A program made the translations under genes and the position numbers. The notes beneath the pieces are model-generated. The model was not told the origin of the DNA, ran no database searches, and saw nothing but the letters and a program-made list of their open reading frames with translations. From Promethearchaeota archaeon (lineage in GTDB: Archaea > Asgardarchaeota > Lokiarchaeia > Sigyniarchaeales > SOKP01): a stretch of 64,000 bases of DNA. Shown in pieces: positions 19,112 to 31,698 of this stretch (positions are counted from its first letter, which is position 1; every line of letters starts with the position of its first letter). The stretch spans positions 1 through 64,000 of the forward strand of contig JAHLWP010000001.1 in assembly GCA_019057865.1 (NCBI GenBank), in the 5' to 3' direction.

Positions 19112-19684
19112 TTAATATACCAGATCAGAATATATTGGTCCTTTTGGGGTTAAAATAGATTTTTTTAATTTAACTTCGTTTATATTAAAGGAGCCAAATT
19201 CTAAATTTTTATTTTCATTTATTAAATTCTTGAGTGTATCAAATGTCTCATACAAAATTTTATTCTTTCTTAAGCGTCCAATAGTTAAATGTGGTTTAAA
19301 TTGTGCTCTTTTATCGCGTTCAATTTTTAATTTTGTATTTAGTAATTCCTCAGCATTACTTTTGACATTTTGTAAGAATTGAATGTCACCAACGAGTTTT
19401 ATCCAGAAAACTGAAAATTTATTAAACTGACCCACACCCTTTAATATATACTTAAGGGTTCTCCCTTGGAACATCTTTTGGTTGATTTCTTCTTTTAATA
19501 TAGTAAAAATTTTTGGGGCTAAAGGTTCAGGGATATTTCCAAGAAATTTTAAGGTCATATGAAGATTTTCTGGTTTTATAAGTTTAAGTTTTGGTTGATT
19601 TTGTATTAAGCGAGAAGTGAAAGATACAATTCTTTCAATGGTATCTTGATTTTTTAATTCAATTGCTATAAAGGTTCTAATCAT
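19112..19684 (-). CDS. thpR: RNA 2',3'-cyclic phosphodiesterase
   Basis: 190 residues of the 2H phosphoesterase family with both H-x-T motifs: HMTLKFLG and HLTIGRLRK. The N-terminal MIRTFIAIEL is typical. The family opens 2',3'-cyclic phosphates on RNA ends and in vitro can ligate tRNA halves by a 2'-5' bond. It directly abuts the HAD gene. A role in end healing after tRNA splicing is possible, since an intron-containing tRNA is present, but this is not shown. Confidence 0.9.
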   Translation of the reverse strand: MIRTFIAIELKNQDTIERIVSFTSRLIQNQPKLKLIKPENLHMTLKFLGNIPEPLAPKIFTILKEEINQKMFQGRTLKYILKGVGQFNKFSVFWIKLVGDIQFLQNVKSNAEELLNTKLKIERDKRAQFKPHLTIGRLRKNKILYETFDTLKNLINENKNLEFGSFNINEVKLKKSILTPKGPIYSDLVY

Positions 19685-19700
19685 GGTTATTTGTACTTTT

Positions 19701-20837
19701 TTATTTTTTATTTTTCCAATAATTTAAAATTCTCCATTCTCTTTCTACTATTTGATTTCTATGTTCAGGAATTATATGTACATCTTTAAGATCATCAACA
19801 TTACAAGATTCAATAATTTTTATTATATCGTCTAAAAATAGCTGAACCATTTTTCCTCTTGTATCTGCTGATGCAGAAGCATTATGAGAAATAAGTATTA
19901 TTCTAATTTCAGGTTGATTTTTTTTAATTGCTTTTAATCTTTTTAAGGTTTTAGCATCTAAGGGCTCAATTGGAAAAACATCTAAAGCAAGATTTATCTG
20001 AATTTCCTTTGTTTCTAATAAGTCTAATAAAGCATCAAAGTCTATCAAGGGACCTCTAGCAGTGTTTACAAGCAAGGCATTTTTCTTCATTAATTTCAAA
20101 AGATTTCTATCAACTATTTTTTCAGTATCCTTATTTAATGGAATGTGAAGACTAACTATATCTGCTTCCTGAAAGATATCTTCTAGATTCTCCTTAAATT
20201 CAAGTAAAGGAAATTCTTTTTCAAATTCTTCCATTTGCTTAATATCATAATAAATAATTTTTACTCCCCAAGGATACAATTTTTTAACCACTTCTTTCCC
20301 AATCTCACCTAATCCTACAATTCCCAATACTTTATTTGTAATAACAGATGATAAGGTCTGATCTAAATCCCATTTACTTTTTGCTGTCCACTCTCCATTC
20401 CAAACGGATATATGGAGATCAATTAAATTTCTTAAATTAGCCATGATTAAAGCTATAGTGTAATCAGCAACTGTGTCATGAAGGACCCCTGGAGTATGTG
20501 TTATTATGATATCATCCTTTTCTATTTTTTCAATATGATTATATCCCACTGTTGAGGTAGCTATAGCAAAAACTGCTGGACTTTCAAGCATTTTAGCTAT
20601 GATTTGATGAGCTAAATGACATCCGATAATATTAGGGTTGAAAATTGAAATCTCATTTTGTAGCTGTTCTTTAGTTGGAAATCTTCCATTAAAAATTTTA
20701 GTCTCAGAAATATCATTTAATTTTTGCCACAGATTCTTAATAGCAATACGAATATTTTGATTAATTTTCTCGTTAGAACCAATTTTTTCTATTGTAAATA
20801 CTTTTGAAGTAAAATAGACCTTAGGTAAATAAGCCAT
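19701..20837 (-). CDS. D-isomer specific 2-hydroxyacid dehydrogenase
   Basis: 378 residues. The NAD-binding motif GLGEIGKEV is followed by an acidic residue in YYD, so NAD is likely preferred. Catalytic Arg lies in NTARGPLIDFDALL, Glu in DVFPIEPL, His in SHNASASA. This fits phosphoglycerate, glyoxylate/hydroxypyruvate or related reductases; there is no ACT domain, so feedback regulation by serine is not suggested. It is 16 nt from thpR on the same strand. Confidence 0.88.
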   Translation of the reverse strand: MAYLPKVYFTSKVFTIEKIGSNEKINQNIRIAIKNLWQKLNDISETKIFNGRFPTKEQLQNEISIFNPNIIGCHLAHQIIAKMLESPAVFAIATSTVGYNHIEKIEKDDIIITHTPGVLHDTVADYTIALIMANLRNLIDLHISVWNGEWTAKSKWDLDQTLSSVITNKVLGIVGLGEIGKEVVKKLYPWGVKIIYYDIKQMEEFEKEFPLLEFKENLEDIFQEADIVSLHIPLNKDTEKIVDRNLLKLMKKNALLVNTARGPLIDFDALLDLLETKEIQINLALDVFPIEPLDAKTLKRLKAIKKNQPEIRIILISHNASASADTRGKMVQLFLDDIIKIIESCNVDDLKDVHIIPEHRNQIVEREWRILNYWKNKK

Positions 20838-20869
20838 ATTTATTAGTGGTAATAAAGTAATTTCAATAT

Positions 20870-21832
20870 TTAACGCTTAATTTTCTCTGGGAGATAAAAA
20901 TCATATTTTTTTCTAAATAGTTTAGTTTTAATGAATCTGTCAAATTTTCTCGCATTTTGAAATATGCTCCATATCATTTTATCATTTTTATAATATTTCT
21001 CTACTTCTTCTAATGTAATTGGTTCAATTTCAAACTCTTTAGCTTCCTCATTGAAAAATCTGTTTACTCTTTTAATTATCCTTGGAATAATTTCTGGTTT
21101 TTGTTCTTTAAAGAAGTTGGCAATTAAATCGATTGTTACTAACTTCCAATAATAATAACGATCAAGAACTTCTTGTACAAACAAAGCTTTTAAAATAAAT
21201 CTTAAAAATGAAGGTGCACTTCTGAGTAACAATTCAGCTTCCATTGCTTCCACACCTTGTTTTCGAAATAATGGAGTACTGGTATCTAAATATAATAATT
21301 TAGAATTCTCATTTATATTTGGGCTGGCAGCATCATAATCAGCGACCACAAAATTAGAAATTTGTCCATCTAATCCGAGATCTATATTTTCATTGTTTCT
21401 ATTAAAATCCCATACTTTTTTCATTTCTCTCATGACAAGAATAATTAGGGTTTCAATCTTATCATCACTAACGTTATGAATAACTTTATTTCCAACTGCT
21501 TCTGGATTAACAATTTCTTGTATACAATAAAATTTAATTTCATCATTATCGTCTTTAAACCATACTGTTCCATGGTTCGGTAAAATAAATCCAATTTCTT
21601 TTTCAAGAATTCTACAGTATTCATCATAAGCCCATATATGTCTTATCACTTCTTTCTCATTATAAAAAATCGGAATTCGTTTATATGCTAAATTTAATGG
21701 ATCATCATGTATCTTAAAAACTAAACTGATTTCTCCAAATCCTAGTATTTTAATGGGTATTTTACCTTGTTCTGGATGAATAGTATCTATTGTCTTTTCA
21801 AATTCTTTTAGTAATTCGATGTTAACTTTCAT
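20870..21832 (-). CDS. Hypothetical protein with atypical small-molecule-kinase features
   Basis: 320 residues, not firmly assigned. Residues about 28-55 look like a kinase nucleotide loop (ILGFGEISLVFKI) followed by Lys in LAYKRIPI. GLDGQISNFVV and LLYLDTSTP could supply the catalytic Asn and metal-binding Asp of an APH-like fold. A helical C-terminal half ends Lys-rich (KTKLFRKKYDFYLPEKIKR). It may belong to an unassigned DUF seen in Asgard archaea. Kinase activity is inference only. Confidence 0.55.
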   Translation of the reverse strand: MKVNIELLKEFEKTIDTIHPEQGKIPIKILGFGEISLVFKIHDDPLNLAYKRIPIFYNEKEVIRHIWAYDEYCRILEKEIGFILPNHGTVWFKDDNDEIKFYCIQEIVNPEAVGNKVIHNVSDDKIETLIILVMREMKKVWDFNRNNENIDLGLDGQISNFVVADYDAASPNINENSKLLYLDTSTPLFRKQGVEAMEAELLLRSAPSFLRFILKALFVQEVLDRYYYWKLVTIDLIANFFKEQKPEIIPRIIKRVNRFFNEEAKEFEIEPITLEEVEKYYKNDKMIWSIFQNARKFDRFIKTKLFRKKYDFYLPEKIKR

Positions 21833-21884
21833 AATATATCAATTTACTATTAAACAATATTTATTAAACTTAATTTAACATTAT

Positions 21885-21912
21885 GTTTATTTAAAAGTAT
21901 AAAATTTATTCA
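21885..21912 (+). promoter_or_regulatory. Probable promoter of lacZ
   Basis: A TATA-like stretch, tttaaaagtataaaattt, lies about 80 bp before the beta-galactosidase ATG in the 155-bp divergent intergenic region. It was identified by eye only. Confidence 0.35.
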
Positions 21913-21939
21913 TAACGTTTATTTTTATGCTTATGTTAA

Positions 21940-25146
<3,207 letters not shown>

Positions 25147-25193
25147 GTTTATTACTTTTATTAAATGCTATTTTAAAGTCTTATGGTGATATT

Positions 25194-26089
25194 ATGGCTG
25201 AAAATTATCTATTAGGGGTTATTCTAGCAATTCTAGGAGGAGTAGTAATCAGTTTTGGAGTGGTTCTTCAAAAAAAAGTAGTAAATGAAATTCCTAAAAA
25301 AGCAAGAGAAGAGAGATTCATGAGGACTCTAATTAGAAATCCTATTTGGGTATTAGGTTTGATTTGTATAATAGTCTTTAGTGCAATTTTCTTCCTTTTA
25401 GCTCAAGCTATAATTGGGGGGGCTTAGTCCCGGGTTTAGCTGCAATAGGTTTAGTCATACTTGTAATTGGATCAATTAAGATAATTGGAGAAGATCTAAA
25501 GAAACTAGAATTTTTAGGGATTGGCATCATAATTATTGGTATTTTATTAATTGGATTGAGTGATTTATCAATTGCGGGTGATATTAATTACTTTCTTGAT
25601 ACTGGTTTTAATGTCAGGATTATAATTTTCACAAGCATTTTATTTATTTTATGGATGGGATGCCGCATAGCTGGAAAGAAAGATTATAGAGGAAAAACAA
25701 TTTTTTTGGCGTTTTCAGCAGGTTTACCGTTTGCAATTGGGAATATTTGGATGCAACCTTTTATTATTTCTATGAACAATGTTTTTGGAGGTAAAGGTGG
25801 TTCATTAGATTTTATTATTTTTATTATTTCTACCATACTTATGGCTCCTACCAGTTTTGCAGGAATTGTTTTTGTTCAAGAAGCTTTTAAATATGGAGAT
25901 GCTAGCAAAATTGTCCCTATTCAGCAGATTCCAATACAAATTACACCAATTTTTCTTTATTTCGGTGTTTTTTTAAAAGCTCCGCCAACAATCCTCTCTC
26001 CTTATTATATAATATTCGGTGTATTGCTTATTATAATTAGTGGATTCTTATTAGGAAAAAGACAAGCTGCAATTGAAATAATTGAGTAA
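25194..26089 (+). pseudogene. DMT-superfamily membrane transporter, frameshifted at a G7 tract
   Basis: Two frames encode one multi-spanning protein. The first (from the ATG at 25194) has two membrane helices and ends ...AQAIIGGA at 25427. The continuation GLVPGLAAIGLVILVIGSIK and later helices are in another frame through to 26089. The switch is at seven Gs (25416-25422); one more G would join the frames. The helix pattern and the QKK motif after helix 1 recall EamA/NIPA-type transporters. Alternatives are true decay, -1 frameshifting, or a homopolymer error. The Asp/Glu-poor helices and ~10 predicted spans fit a DMT carrier; the substrate is unknown. Confidence 0.75.
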
Positions 26090-26177
26090 AGTTGAAAACT
26101 GAAAGAAATCCTCTTATTTTTATACACTTAAATAAGATTAAACCTAAATCTAAATTAAAAAGTTTGGAGTAAGAATA

Positions 26178-27620
26178 ATGAAAATTTTTGTAATTATTTT
26201 TGATACCCTAAGGAAAGACCATACTGGTAAGACATATGGTAATGATTGGATTAAGACCCCCAATTTTGATAAGTTTGCAAGAGATTCACTAGTATTTGAA
26301 AAGGCATATCCAGAATCATTACCTACAATTCCAGTTCGAAGATCAATTCATACAGGAATTCGCACCTTTCCTTTTAATCATAAAAAACCTTTACTTCGAA
26401 CTGATGACATTGTAAGAGATCCTGGTTGGGATCCAATACCACCAAATCAGAGACATATGGCTGAATATATGAAAGATGAGAAATTCATTACCTCTTTTAT
26501 TACCAGTACATATCATCAATTCAAACCAAATATGAATTTTCATCTTGGTTTTGATCAATGGAATTGGATTCGAGGACATGAGCATGATAAATATAGAGCA
26601 TGGTTAAGAGGTGATCTTATAGAAAGTAAACAAAAAATTGAGGAACATCTTACTAGCAAAAGAAAGGTGATTGCTCAACAGTTTCAAAAATTCATATTGA
26701 GAAATTATCTAAGTAATGTGCAAGATAGAGAGAATGAGAATCAATATTTTCCAGGGCAGACTTTTCAGAAAGCAGTTGAAGTCGTCAAAGATACACTATC
26801 ACTAGAAAAAACTTTTTGTGTTATTGATGAGTTTGATCCGCATGAGCCATGGGACCCTCCTCAGAAATATCTTGATCTTTATGTTGATAAAAATTATACC
26901 GGAAAGAAAGTGATTACCCCATTTTATAATACAAGAATTAAATATCTAACTGATGGTGAATTAAAATATATGAGGGCCTGTTATGCTGGAGAAGTTTCCT
27001 TATGTGATAATTGGTTTGGTTATTTTATTGAAGAACTTAAGAACCTTGAATTATATGAAGATTCATTAATTATTCTTATTAGCGATCATGGTCACAGTAT
27101 AGGAGAACATAATGCAGCTGGTAAAATTCCTATGTATTTATACCCTGAACTCGTAGATATCCCTTTCATGATTAAACCACCCGGTGTTATAAATGGTCCG
27201 AAAAGAATTAGAAAATCATATGTATATAATCATGACATTTTACCAACCATTTTTGGATTTTTAGAAAAAGAGAAACCAGATATATTTGAAGGTTTAGATC
27301 TTTCACTATTTATCAATGGAAATGACCAATTATTAGAAGGACGTGATTATATAACGTGTGGATTTCATTTATCTACGCTATATAAAGACGATAATTATGC
27401 TTTTATTTCAGCAAATGACAGATCTAAACAGAAATTATTTGATTTATCTAAGGATCCAGAGTGGAATGATAATATTGCAGAAGATAATCCGGATATATGC
27501 GATGAGTTATTTAAAAAAATAGTAATTGATGCGAAAGAAGACCTTTTAATGAGTTATTCAATGACATTAAAAGAATCTGTAGATTGGTATGGACAAAGTT
27601 CAATAAAAAATCAAAAATAA
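26178..27620 (+). CDS. Sulfatase-fold (alkaline phosphatase superfamily) hydrolase with Thr in the nucleophile position
   Basis: 480 residues. The fold is clear from FDTLRKDH, TPNFDKFARDS and ISDHGHSIGEH, which supply metal ligands. In sulfatases the nucleophile motif is C/S-x-P-x-R; here it is T50-I51-P52-V53-R54 followed by RSIHTG. Without Cys or Ser no formylglycine can form, so this is unlikely to be a classical sulfatase. Thr is the nucleophile in related phosphotransferases and phosphodiesterases of the superfamily. There is no signal peptide, so a cytosolic phosphoester or phosphonate substrate is plausible. Confidence 0.85.
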   Translation: MKIFVIIFDTLRKDHTGKTYGNDWIKTPNFDKFARDSLVFEKAYPESLPTIPVRRSIHTGIRTFPFNHKKPLLRTDDIVRDPGWDPIPPNQRHMAEYMKDEKFITSFITSTYHQFKPNMNFHLGFDQWNWIRGHEHDKYRAWLRGDLIESKQKIEEHLTSKRKVIAQQFQKFILRNYLSNVQDRENENQYFPGQTFQKAVEVVKDTLSLEKTFCVIDEFDPHEPWDPPQKYLDLYVDKNYTGKKVITPFYNTRIKYLTDGELKYMRACYAGEVSLCDNWFGYFIEELKNLELYEDSLIILISDHGHSIGEHNAAGKIPMYLYPELVDIPFMIKPPGVINGPKRIRKSYVYNHDILPTIFGFLEKEKPDIFEGLDLSLFINGNDQLLEGRDYITCGFHLSTLYKDDNYAFISANDRSKQKLFDLSKDPEWNDNIAEDNPDICDELFKKIVIDAKEDLLMSYSMTLKESVDWYGQSSIKNQK

Positions 27621-27702
27621 TATTTAACAAATGAGATTTTATTTACCATTAAAATGATTTTTGTTTTTAAATTAGAAGAACATCAAAAAAAAGGGTATTA
27701 AA

Positions 27703-28518
27703 ATGGCACGTCCTCTATGGTTTGGAGAATTACTAAAAAAAACCTTTCCAAACATTCAATTAATTGCTAAATTGACCAAAGTCCCGATCATTGGTAGACT
27801 AGTCGATAAACTTCTCTTTGAAGGAGATAATATTATCTATTTAACTCAGGATAAGCTTATTCCAATAAATCAGAGCATTGAGAAACAAGATGACTTGGTT
27901 TTACCCTCACAAGTTCTTGAATATTTCATAAATAAAGCTAAATATCATTTTATCATGAATACATGTATATGTCGCGAATCTCTAGATTGTCAAGATTATC
28001 CCCAAGACTTAGGGTGTCTATTTATGGGAGAAGGGATTCTTGATATTAACCCACGGCTTGGTAAAAAGGTATCTAAAGAAGAAGCACTTGATCATAGTAA
28101 AAAATGTCGAGAAGCCGGCTTAGTACATTTGATAGGAAGGAATAAACTCGATAAACAATGGTTGGGTGTAGAAGATGGAAATAAACTCCTTACTGTTTGT
28201 AATTGCGACCCTTGCTGTTGTCTATGGCGTATAACTCCTGTATTAACCCCCAGAATTAGTTCAAAAGTTACTAAAATGACAGGTGTGAAAGTTAAGGTTA
28301 CTGATAAATGTATAGGCTGTGGAACTTGTACTAAGGATATTTGTTTTGTTGATGCAATTCACTTAGTTGGAAAAAGAGCTTCCATTAATGAAAATTGCAA
28401 AGGCTGCGGAAGATGCGTAAGTGTTTGCCCTCAAAATGCAATTGAACTAACTATTGAGGATGAGCAGTATATAAAAAAAGCTATAAGAAGGATAGATAAA
28501 TTAGTTGATGTTATTTAA
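27703..28518 (+). CDS. Cys-rich 4Fe-4S ferredoxin-domain protein
   Basis: 271 residues. The C terminus is a 2[4Fe-4S] ferredoxin (CIGCGTCTKDIC and CKGCGRCVSVCP). The preceding region has further conserved-looking cysteines (NTCICRESLDCQD, GCLFMGEG, CNCDPCCCLW), a pattern seen in a family of archaeal and bacterial ferredoxin-like proteins of unknown role. The N-terminal ~50 residues are amphipathic and may touch the membrane. It could act as an electron carrier for the Hdr system, but no adjacent partner shows this. Confidence 0.8.
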   Translation: MARPLWFGELLKKTFPNIQLIAKLTKVPIIGRLVDKLLFEGDNIIYLTQDKLIPINQSIEKQDDLVLPSQVLEYFINKAKYHFIMNTCICRESLDCQDYPQDLGCLFMGEGILDINPRLGKKVSKEEALDHSKKCREAGLVHLIGRNKLDKQWLGVEDGNKLLTVCNCDPCCCLWRITPVLTPRISSKVTKMTGVKVKVTDKCIGCGTCTKDICFVDAIHLVGKRASINENCKGCGRCVSVCPQNAIELTIEDEQYIKKAIRRIDKLVDVI

Positions 28519-28539
28519 ATATGTTTAAGGTGATATATT

Positions 28540-29979
28540 TCACTCCCAATGTATATTTCCTTGCTTAATATTTGTTATCCTTGTTCTATGTTTAAGTGCC
28601 GAAACCGCCTGAACTGTTTCTTTAATAGAGTGAAAAACAGGTATATTTGCTAATTCCAAAGATTCTATAATTAATGAATATTTTGGAACATATGGCACAA
28701 AACAAACAACAGGTTTGTTTTTACTGGATACAATATTAGCTATTCTTCTGCCAATTTGAAAGGAGATATTAGGCGGATAAGGGAGTAGTAATAAAATAAT
28801 ACACTCAATTCTCTCAATATCAGATAAATATCGAATGATATTTTCAATATCAGTGTCTAATACAGAACCTGTTAAATCAATCGGATTATTAAATGAAGCA
28901 ATTTCTCTTGCTACGGGGTTCATACGTTCCTTTAAATCCTTTTTTTCTTGTCTTGTAAACCGTATTGCATTCAAACCATATGTTTTTAACATATCAGACG
29001 CTAACACAGCATGCCCTCCAGAGACAGAAACAATTGTTACATCTCCATATGTAACAACATTATCTCCGAAAGGATTTCTTCGCTTAGATAAGATATCATA
29101 TACTTTTAAAGAGGTTAACAATTCCCTTTCAGAATGCGGTTGTATTATATAATGCTGTCTTAAGGCAGCATAAATAATTCTATAATTCCCAGCTAAACTA
29201 GCTGTGTGAGATTGCGTTGCTACCTTTCCTTCTCTTGTCTTTCCACCAAAAAAGACAATCACAGTATCCTCAGACTCTTTCGCCAATTGTAGAAATTCTC
29301 TTGCTTTACCTTCTTTAAAGCCTTCTAAATAGAAGGCTATATTTGAAGTCTCCTTGTCAACTGTGCTAAAATATTTTAATAACATTGATTCATCTACAAC
29401 AGCGCGATTTCCTATAGAAACTGCTGTAGATACACCAATATTTCGCTCATTAAATTTCACAAAAAATTGATCAACGAGTACCCCTCCACTTTGGCTAATC
29501 AACGCTACAGAGCCCCTTGGGGGTCGCGTGATACGTTCTGTAGGTAAGAAAATCGTATCAACTATAGGGGGTGCGTAAACCCCCAAACAATTTGGTCCAA
29601 GGACAGCTAAATCATTCTCAAAGGCAATTTTCTCCAGTTCTTGCTGACGTTTTATACCTTTGCCTCCAATTTCTGCAAATCCTCCACCAATTACGACACT
29701 CGCAGGAATTCCTAGGTCAGCACAATCTTGTATATATCCTAAAGTATCATCAGGTCCTACAGCGATAACTAAAAGATCAGGCATTTCAGGAAGTTTATCT
29801 AAGCGTTCATATAATTGTATTCCCTCAATTTCTCCAGCTGTAGGATATATTCCATAAACTTTTACATTCATTTCAAATTCATTTTTAAGTAATACAATTC
29901 GACCAGGACTCAATGGATTTTTTTTAGAGATTCCTACTACTGCCATTGATTTCGGTTTGAATAATTTCACTAAATCCAT
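28540..29979 (-). CDS. ADP-forming acyl-CoA synthetase alpha-subunit-like protein
   Basis: 479 residues. The CoA-binding Rossmann domain starts SMAVVGISKK; LGPNCLGVY and ALISQSGGVL mark the succinyl-CoA ligase-like domains. The phosphohistidine is in QSHTASLAG. ADP-forming acetyl-CoA synthetases conserve energy by making ATP from acyl-CoA in archaea. The beta (ATP-grasp) subunit is not in the window or fused here, so it must be elsewhere. The next genes are on the other strand. Confidence 0.88.
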   Translation of the reverse strand: MDLVKLFKPKSMAVVGISKKNPLSPGRIVLLKNEFEMNVKVYGIYPTAGEIEGIQLYERLDKLPEMPDLLVIAVGPDDTLGYIQDCADLGIPASVVIGGGFAEIGGKGIKRQQELEKIAFENDLAVLGPNCLGVYAPPIVDTIFLPTERITRPPRGSVALISQSGGVLVDQFFVKFNERNIGVSTAVSIGNRAVVDESMLLKYFSTVDKETSNIAFYLEGFKEGKAREFLQLAKESEDTVIVFFGGKTREGKVATQSHTASLAGNYRIIYAALRQHYIIQPHSERELLTSLKVYDILSKRRNPFGDNVVTYGDVTIVSVSGGHAVLASDMLKTYGLNAIRFTRQEKKDLKERMNPVAREIASFNNPIDLTGSVLDTDIENIIRYLSDIERIECIILLLLPYPPNISFQIGRRIANIVSSKNKPVVCFVPYVPKYSLIIESLELANIPVFHSIKETVQAVSALKHRTRITNIKQGNIHWE

Positions 29980-30282
29980 TTTAAACAGAATATTATTATG
30001 GTTTCTTTTGATGTATATAAGTTAAATGTTTAAATTATATTTATTTTTGTCTTAAGTTAGTTTGAAAAGAGAATTTAGTTGAAAAGAGGATTAAGGATTG
30101 AGGAAGAAAATAAAAAAAGAATTTTAAGATTTGGTACTTTTTGCATATTTTTTTTTTCTTAAAGTCATATTTCTAATCGTTTAAAATAATAGATTGTTCT
30201 CTTTATGATTGATGCAAAATAAAAGTTTATTGGGAATAACAAAGAAATATTATCACTTTAAAAAATTTTTTAGGAATTTAAT
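29980..30282. other. Intergenic region between divergent acyl-CoA synthetase and GPH symporter genes
   Basis: 303 bp, AT-rich, with T-tracts near 30148-30161 and the symporter ribosome-binding sequence (taggaa) just before its ATG. No ORF, RNA gene or clear operator was recognised. Confidence 0.5.
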
Positions 30283-31698
30283 ATGAGTGAGAAAAAAGAA
30301 AAGGATCTTGATCGGTATAGTTTTAAGAGAGCTGCTAGTTATGCTACTGGACAGATAGCAGACCAAGCTGCGTATCAATCGTTTTTCTTTCTAATGTTTA
30401 CATTCTATTTTGCTGTAGTTCAACTAGAAATTACTCTAATTACTGTTGGATTTATAATATGGGCATTTTGGAATAGTTTTAACGACCCTATGTTAGGATA
30501 TTTATCAGATAGAACACATACTAAATTCGGACGGCGATTACCTTATATCATGATTGCTATTATACCTCTGGGAGTAATTTTATCCTTATTATTTACACCA
30601 CCATTACCGATAGGAGTAGAAAATCAATTAGGGAATTTCGCTTATTTCATGATTATAATTATACTGTTTGAACTCTTTTATACAATGTTTAGCCTTAACG
30701 CTACATCCTTATTTCCCGAAACTTTTATTTCCAAGGATGATAGAACCAAAGCAAATAACGTAAGACAGGTCTTTCTTATTTTAGGTTTAGTAGTGGCATT
30801 TATTTTACCAAGTCTATTTATTAAAGATTATTCAGATCCTTCATCAAAAACTTTAGGGCAATATCAAATCTTTGGAATAGTATTAGGTATAATCGTTATT
30901 GTAATAGGAGGTATTTTCATAAAATTTACCCCTCGAGAAAAAGCTGAATTCAAAGAAGATTATAAAAGTGCACCGGGATTCTTTAACTCTATTAAAATGT
31001 GTGTGAAAAGTAAATCTTTCATGTGGTATATTCCCGCTGAAGTTGCAAATTGGTTTGTGTACGGAATTTTACCTATATTGGTTCCACTTTATGCAAAGGC
31101 AGTATTAGGTATGGTAGATGCACCTATGATATCAGTTCTATTGGGTTGTACTTTCCTCTCATCTGCCATTTTTATCACCATTTTATGGAAACCAGTTGTA
31201 AGAAAGATTGGAAATAGAAGAGCTTGGATTCTATCAATGTCAATATGGATATTAACGCTTTTGCCATTAATGTTTCTTGGAGAAAATATGGAAGTTTTTG
31301 CAATGATAGTTTTCTTTTTTATTGGTCTTGGATTATCAGGGTCTCTTTACATCATCGATTTAATTGTTGCTGATATTATTGATGAGGATGAAATTAAAAC
31401 AGGGACTCGTAGAGAAGCAGCGTATTATGGTGTAAATGCCTTTTTCTTAAGATTAGCAATTATTGTTGTTTTTCTTAGTATTGGTCCTGTTTTCATTATT
31501 ACCGATTGGGAGGTATTTACTCTTCCTGCATCTGCAGAAGTTCAGTTAGGACTTAGAATCTTAATGTTTGTTTATCCAGCTGTTGCATTGGGGATCGCTA
31601 TCTTGTCGATTTATAAATACCCTTTAGATGGTGAAAGATTAATAAAAGTAAAAGAAGATCTTCACAAAATTCATGAAGAAAAGAAATTAAAAATCTAA
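30283..31698 (+). CDS. GPH-family (MelB-like) sugar:cation symporter
   Basis: 471 residues with about 12 hydrophobic spans. The hallmark loop after helix 2 is NDPMLGYLSDRTHTKFGRRLPYI, and the central IIDEDEIKTGTRREAAYYGV is also diagnostic for the glycoside-pentoside-hexuronide family. Such carriers import melibiose, lactose or xylosides with Na+ or H+. With lacZ upstream and a GH36 alpha-galactosidase in the window, a galactoside substrate is a reasonable guess. Its 3' end overlaps the convergent aminotransferase gene by 4 bp. Confidence 0.92.
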   Translation: MSEKKEKDLDRYSFKRAASYATGQIADQAAYQSFFFLMFTFYFAVVQLEITLITVGFIIWAFWNSFNDPMLGYLSDRTHTKFGRRLPYIMIAIIPLGVILSLLFTPPLPIGVENQLGNFAYFMIIIILFELFYTMFSLNATSLFPETFISKDDRTKANNVRQVFLILGLVVAFILPSLFIKDYSDPSSKTLGQYQIFGIVLGIIVIVIGGIFIKFTPREKAEFKEDYKSAPGFFNSIKMCVKSKSFMWYIPAEVANWFVYGILPILVPLYAKAVLGMVDAPMISVLLGCTFLSSAIFITILWKPVVRKIGNRRAWILSMSIWILTLLPLMFLGENMEVFAMIVFFFIGLGLSGSLYIIDLIVADIIDEDEIKTGTRREAAYYGVNAFFLRLAIIVVFLSIGPVFIITDWEVFTLPASAEVQLGLRILMFVYPAVALGIAILSIYKYPLDGERLIKVKEDLHKIHEEKKLKI

